Of a stretch of 38,739 nucleotides of DNA, positions 36,570 through 38,739 are shown in pieces. Within the stretch, counting starts at the first letter, position 1, and each line of letters begins with the position of its first letter. The DNA is from DASQPR01 sp035263025. Its GTDB lineage: Bacteria; Actinomycetota; Actinomycetes; Mycobacteriales; Micromonosporaceae. The notes beneath the pieces are model-generated. The model was not told where the DNA came from, made no database searches, and was given only the letters and a program-made list of their open reading frames with translations. Location of the stretch: the NCBI GenBank assembly GCA_035263025.1, contig DATFRR010000147.1, positions 1 to 38,739 on the forward strand, read 5' to 3'. The position numbers were made by a program, and so were the translations under genes.

Positions 36570-37486
36570 CGTTCGACGGTAGCGCGTACGGCGGACATCA
36601 CAACATCCCGATAGCCCGATCCGAACAACGCGGTATGGACGAGGAGCAGGTGCAATTGGTGCAGTGGGAGCCGCGCCGCCCAACCCGGCGATAGCGGCCA
36701 TTCCCGTTGATAGGCGGCGATCATGTCGGCCAGGTAGGGCGCGCCGCCGAAGAGACTCAGCTGCGCGAGATCGCTCTCTCGGTGGCCACCGTGTGCCGCC
36801 GGGTCGATCAGGTAGACCGGCCCGGCGGCTGCCCACAGCAGATTGCCCGGCCACAGGTCGCCGTGGACGCGGGCCGGTGGCTCGGCGTCCGCCTCGCCGG
36901 CGTAGATCGCGATATCGGTGATCAACGCTTGGACGGCGGCGGCGTCGGCGGCACCGAGCGCGCCTCGGTCCACGCTCAACCGCAGGTACGGCTCGAGCCG
37001 GCGGACCGCGAACCAGGTTGACCACGGGCCGGCCGCCTGGGTGTTGTCCAGCGGCAGCGCACCGATATACCCGGGCCACGCCGTCCCGAACGCGGGTGCG
37101 CCGGCCCGATGGGTGCGGGCGAGCGCGGCGCCGAACGCGCGGGCCGCCCCGGCCGACGGCGCTCCCTCGTCGATCCACTCGAGCGCGAGGATGTCCGGCA
37201 ACGCGGCGATGACCTGCGGCAACGGTGCGCCGCCGTCGATTCGCAGCCACTGGATGCCGGCCGCCTCCGCCTCGAAAAATCCGGCCGGCCGCGCGCTCGG
37301 TCGCGACGGTGTGACCCCGGCGGCCGGCTCGGGCCAGCGTTTCGCAAAGACCGACGCGCCGTCGTCGAGGGTCAACCGCGATGCCGCCGCGATCGAGCCG
37401 CCGTGCACCGGCGTCTCGCGGATCCGCTGATGGGTGAGGAACGTCGGCAGGTGATCGGGGTGTGCGCGCAGGTACGCCAGGTCCAC
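36566..37486 (-). CDS. Fructosamine kinase-family protein
   Basis: Protein of 306 residues with the aminoglycoside-phosphotransferase-like fold of the fructosamine/ketosamine kinase family, which removes sugar adducts from proteins by phosphorylation. Visible motifs are HGGSIAAASRLTLDDGASVF with the ATP-site lysine in FAKRW, FFEAEAAGIQWLR, the catalytic loop ARVHGDLWPGNLLW and the metal site VYLIDPAAHGGHRESDLA. GTG 37486 starts the usual N-terminus; longer in-frame starts add basic residues without homology. It overlaps moaA by 4 bases (ATGA), an uncommon partner. Confidence 0.88.
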   Translation of the reverse strand: MDLAYLRAHPDHLPTFLTHQRIRETPVHGGSIAAASRLTLDDGASVFAKRWPEPAAGVTPSRPSARPAGFFEAEAAGIQWLRIDGGAPLPQVIAALPDILALEWIDEGAPSAGAARAFGAALARTHRAGAPAFGTAWPGYIGALPLDNTQAAGPWSTWFAVRRLEPYLRLSVDRGALGAADAAAVQALITDIAIYAGEADAEPPARVHGDLWPGNLLWAAAGPVYLIDPAAHGGHRESDLAQLSLFGGAPYLADMIAAYQREWPLSPGWAARLPLHQLHLLLVHTALFGSGYRDVVMSAVRATVER

Positions 37487-37699
37487 GGTGGGCAGGTTAG
37501 CCGCTACCGGTGGCGGCTGGCGGTCGGGTGCGGTGGCTCGATGCCCGAAGACGCAGCGGCGCGCGTACGGTCCGCGGGTCCGTGGACAGCGCCACTTCGT
37601 ACGTTTGGCGGCCACCGTGCGGTGGATGGCGGCGTGTCGTCCACAGCGGGGCTCGCGCGAGTTTCCCGGCCATTGTTGTGCGGGGGCAGGCTCGCGGTC
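37487..37699. promoter_or_regulatory. Divergent region of the kinase-like and DUF4192 genes
   Basis: These 213 bases hold no gene. A short palindrome, CCACCG-TG-CGGTGG, lies at 37612-37625. GTGGACAGC (near 37582) and GTCCACAGC (near 37636) are similar words in this region. The promoters of both genes should be here, but I cannot assign -35 and -10 boxes. Confidence 0.35.
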
Positions 37700-38739
37700 A
37701 TGGATGTCGCGCTGCCGCCGCTGAAGTCACCGACCGATGTGCTCGCCGTGGTGCCATACCTGCTCGGGTTCACGCCGGAGCGCAGTGTCGTCGTGATGGG
37801 CATGCGCGAACGTCGCGTCGTGTTCCAGGCGCGCTGCGACCTGCCGGCCGCCGAGGATGTCGCAGCGGTTACCGAACACCTTGCCGCCGTGGTCGGTCGC
37901 CAGGCGGTCGACGCTGCGCTCCTCGTGGCGTACGGGCCGGGTGCCGAGTCTGGCCGCACGGTCGACGCTTTGCGGCAGGCGATCGAGTCGCGCGGCATCG
38001 ATGTGCTCGACGCGCTGCGTGCCGACGAGGGCCGCTACTGGTCATATCTGTGCTCGAGACCGGAGTGCTGCCCGCCGGCCGGGACGCCCTACGACGCGTC
38101 CGCCACAGTCGTCGCCGCGTCCGCGACGTACGCCGGACTCAGCCCGGCCGCCTCGCGCGCCGACCTCGTCGCGCGGCTGGCGCCCGCCGACGGTGTCACG
38201 CGCATCGCGATGCGGGCCGCGTCACGGCGCGCCGAGCAGCGGCTAGGTGACCTGGTCGGGGCGGCCGCGGAGGCGGCCCGCGATGTGGTGCTGCCGGCCG
38301 GCATGGCAGCAGTTGACGCGGCGAACGCACGCATCGGATCGATCGCGCCGCTCGACGACGACGCTGTCGCTTGGCTGGCGCTGCTCCTGCTCAGCGTGCC
38401 GGTGCGCGACTACGCGTGGGAATGCGTCGGCCGTGACGTGGATGGCAACGTCGCACTGTGGAGCGACGTCGTGCGTCGCGTCGACCCGGAGTTGGCGGCC
38501 GGTCCGGCGACGTTGCTCGCATACGCGGCGTGGCGGCGCGGCGATGGAGCAGTCGCGTCGATCGCGCTCGACCGGGCAATGGACGCCGACCCGACCTACT
38601 CGCTGGCGCGGCTGCTCGCCGACGCGATCGATCACGGCATCCCGCCGGGACCGTGGTTGGACGTGCCGGTGGCGACCGAGGGTGCGAACCGGGCCGCGGG
38701 GGTGCGGCCGCACCGAAGGAGTCGACGGGCGCGCCGTCA
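37700..38739 (+). CDS. DUF4192 protein, 3' end outside the window
   Basis: Actinobacterial protein of unknown function; 346 codons are seen and the frame is open at the window edge. The opening KSPTDVLAVVPYLLGFTPER and SVVVMGMRERRVVFQARCDL is the DUF4192 signature. Later parts are EGRYWSYLCSRPECCPPAGT, which has three cysteines, and ALLLLSVPVRDYAWEC with LLAYAAWRRGDGAVASIALD. The last residues seen are Arg-rich. ATG 37700 has GGGGGCAGG about 10 bases upstream. It is divergent from the kinase-like gene. Confidence 0.85.
   Translation, partial: MDVALPPLKSPTDVLAVVPYLLGFTPERSVVVMGMRERRVVFQARCDLPAAEDVAAVTEHLAAVVGRQAVDAALLVAYGPGAESGRTVDALRQAIESRGIDVLDALRADEGRYWSYLCSRPECCPPAGTPYDASATVVAASATYAGLSPAASRADLVARLAPADGVTRIAMRAASRRAEQRLGDLVGAAAEAARDVVLPAGMAAVDAANARIGSIAPLDDDAVAWLALLLLSVPVRDYAWECVGRDVDGNVALWSDVVRRVDPELAAGPATLLAYAAWRRGDGAVASIALDRAMDADPTYSLARLLADAIDHGIPPGPWLDVPVATEGANRAAGVRPHRRSRRARR

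Overview
The window is a chromosomal segment of a high-GC actinobacterium. The gene order ino1 - PadR regulator - DUF5318 - ponA-type penicillin-binding protein - GT87-like membrane mannosyltransferase - rpsF - ssb - rpsR - rplI - dnaB matches, as I recall it, the Mycobacterium tuberculosis neighbourhood Rv0046c to Rv0058. GTG and TTG starts, strong GC bias and many GC-rich hairpins without U tracts fit the same phylum. The genus cannot be fixed from the sequence. No insertion sequence, prophage, CRISPR array, tRNA or rRNA was found.

Layout. 1-3600 (minus): the 5' part of an MFS transporter, then a flotillin and its NfeD-like membrane partner. 3800-4300: an alkylguanine-DNA methyltransferase, convergent with ino1. 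4400-6330 (minus): ino1 behind a PadR regulator with a perfect TATCG/CGATA operator. 6430-11710 (plus): DUF5318 zinc-ribbon protein, class A PBP, mannosyltransferase. 11777-12553 (minus): endonuclease IV. 12760-15440 (plus): an exported unknown protein followed by the rpsF-ssb-rpsR-rplI cluster. 15605-16585 (minus): asparaginase, divergent from dnaB (16986-18629) across a 400-base region that holds DnaA-box-like repeats. 18848-21010: a phosphoribosyltransferase divergent from a second polytopic glycosyltransferase-like protein. 20974-24060 (minus): a membrane GGDEF-EAL protein. 24435-25157 (minus): a TSUP permease. 25199-28145 (plus): moaC-mogA-moeA-moaE. 28449-37486 (minus, in transcription order from high to low coordinates): fructosamine-kinase-like gene, moaA, moaD, an EndoQ-UvrD fusion, a proline-rich membrane protein of the LppU/SCO3897 type, an AAA ATPase and a DoxX protein. 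37700 to the end: a DUF4192 protein that runs off the window.

Functional themes. Molybdenum cofactor synthesis is nearly complete but lies in two opposed blocks (moaC-mogA-moeA-moaE and moaA-moaD) separated by four unrelated genes. DNA repair and replication are well represented (ogt, nfo, ssb, dnaB, EndoQ-UvrD). Cell-envelope functions include ino1, the PBP, two GT-C-like membrane proteins and the flotillin pair.

Most notable points: a single polypeptide joining a complete EndoQ-type deaminated-DNA endonuclease to a complete UvrD-type helicase; two distant intergenic hairpins that share a conserved loop sequence; a cluster of AT-richer inverted repeats upstream of the AAA ATPase; a cyclic-di-GMP protein whose GGDEF domain is degenerate and split by about 150 low-complexity residues; and a recurrent pattern of in-frame short tandem-repeat expansions inside housekeeping genes.
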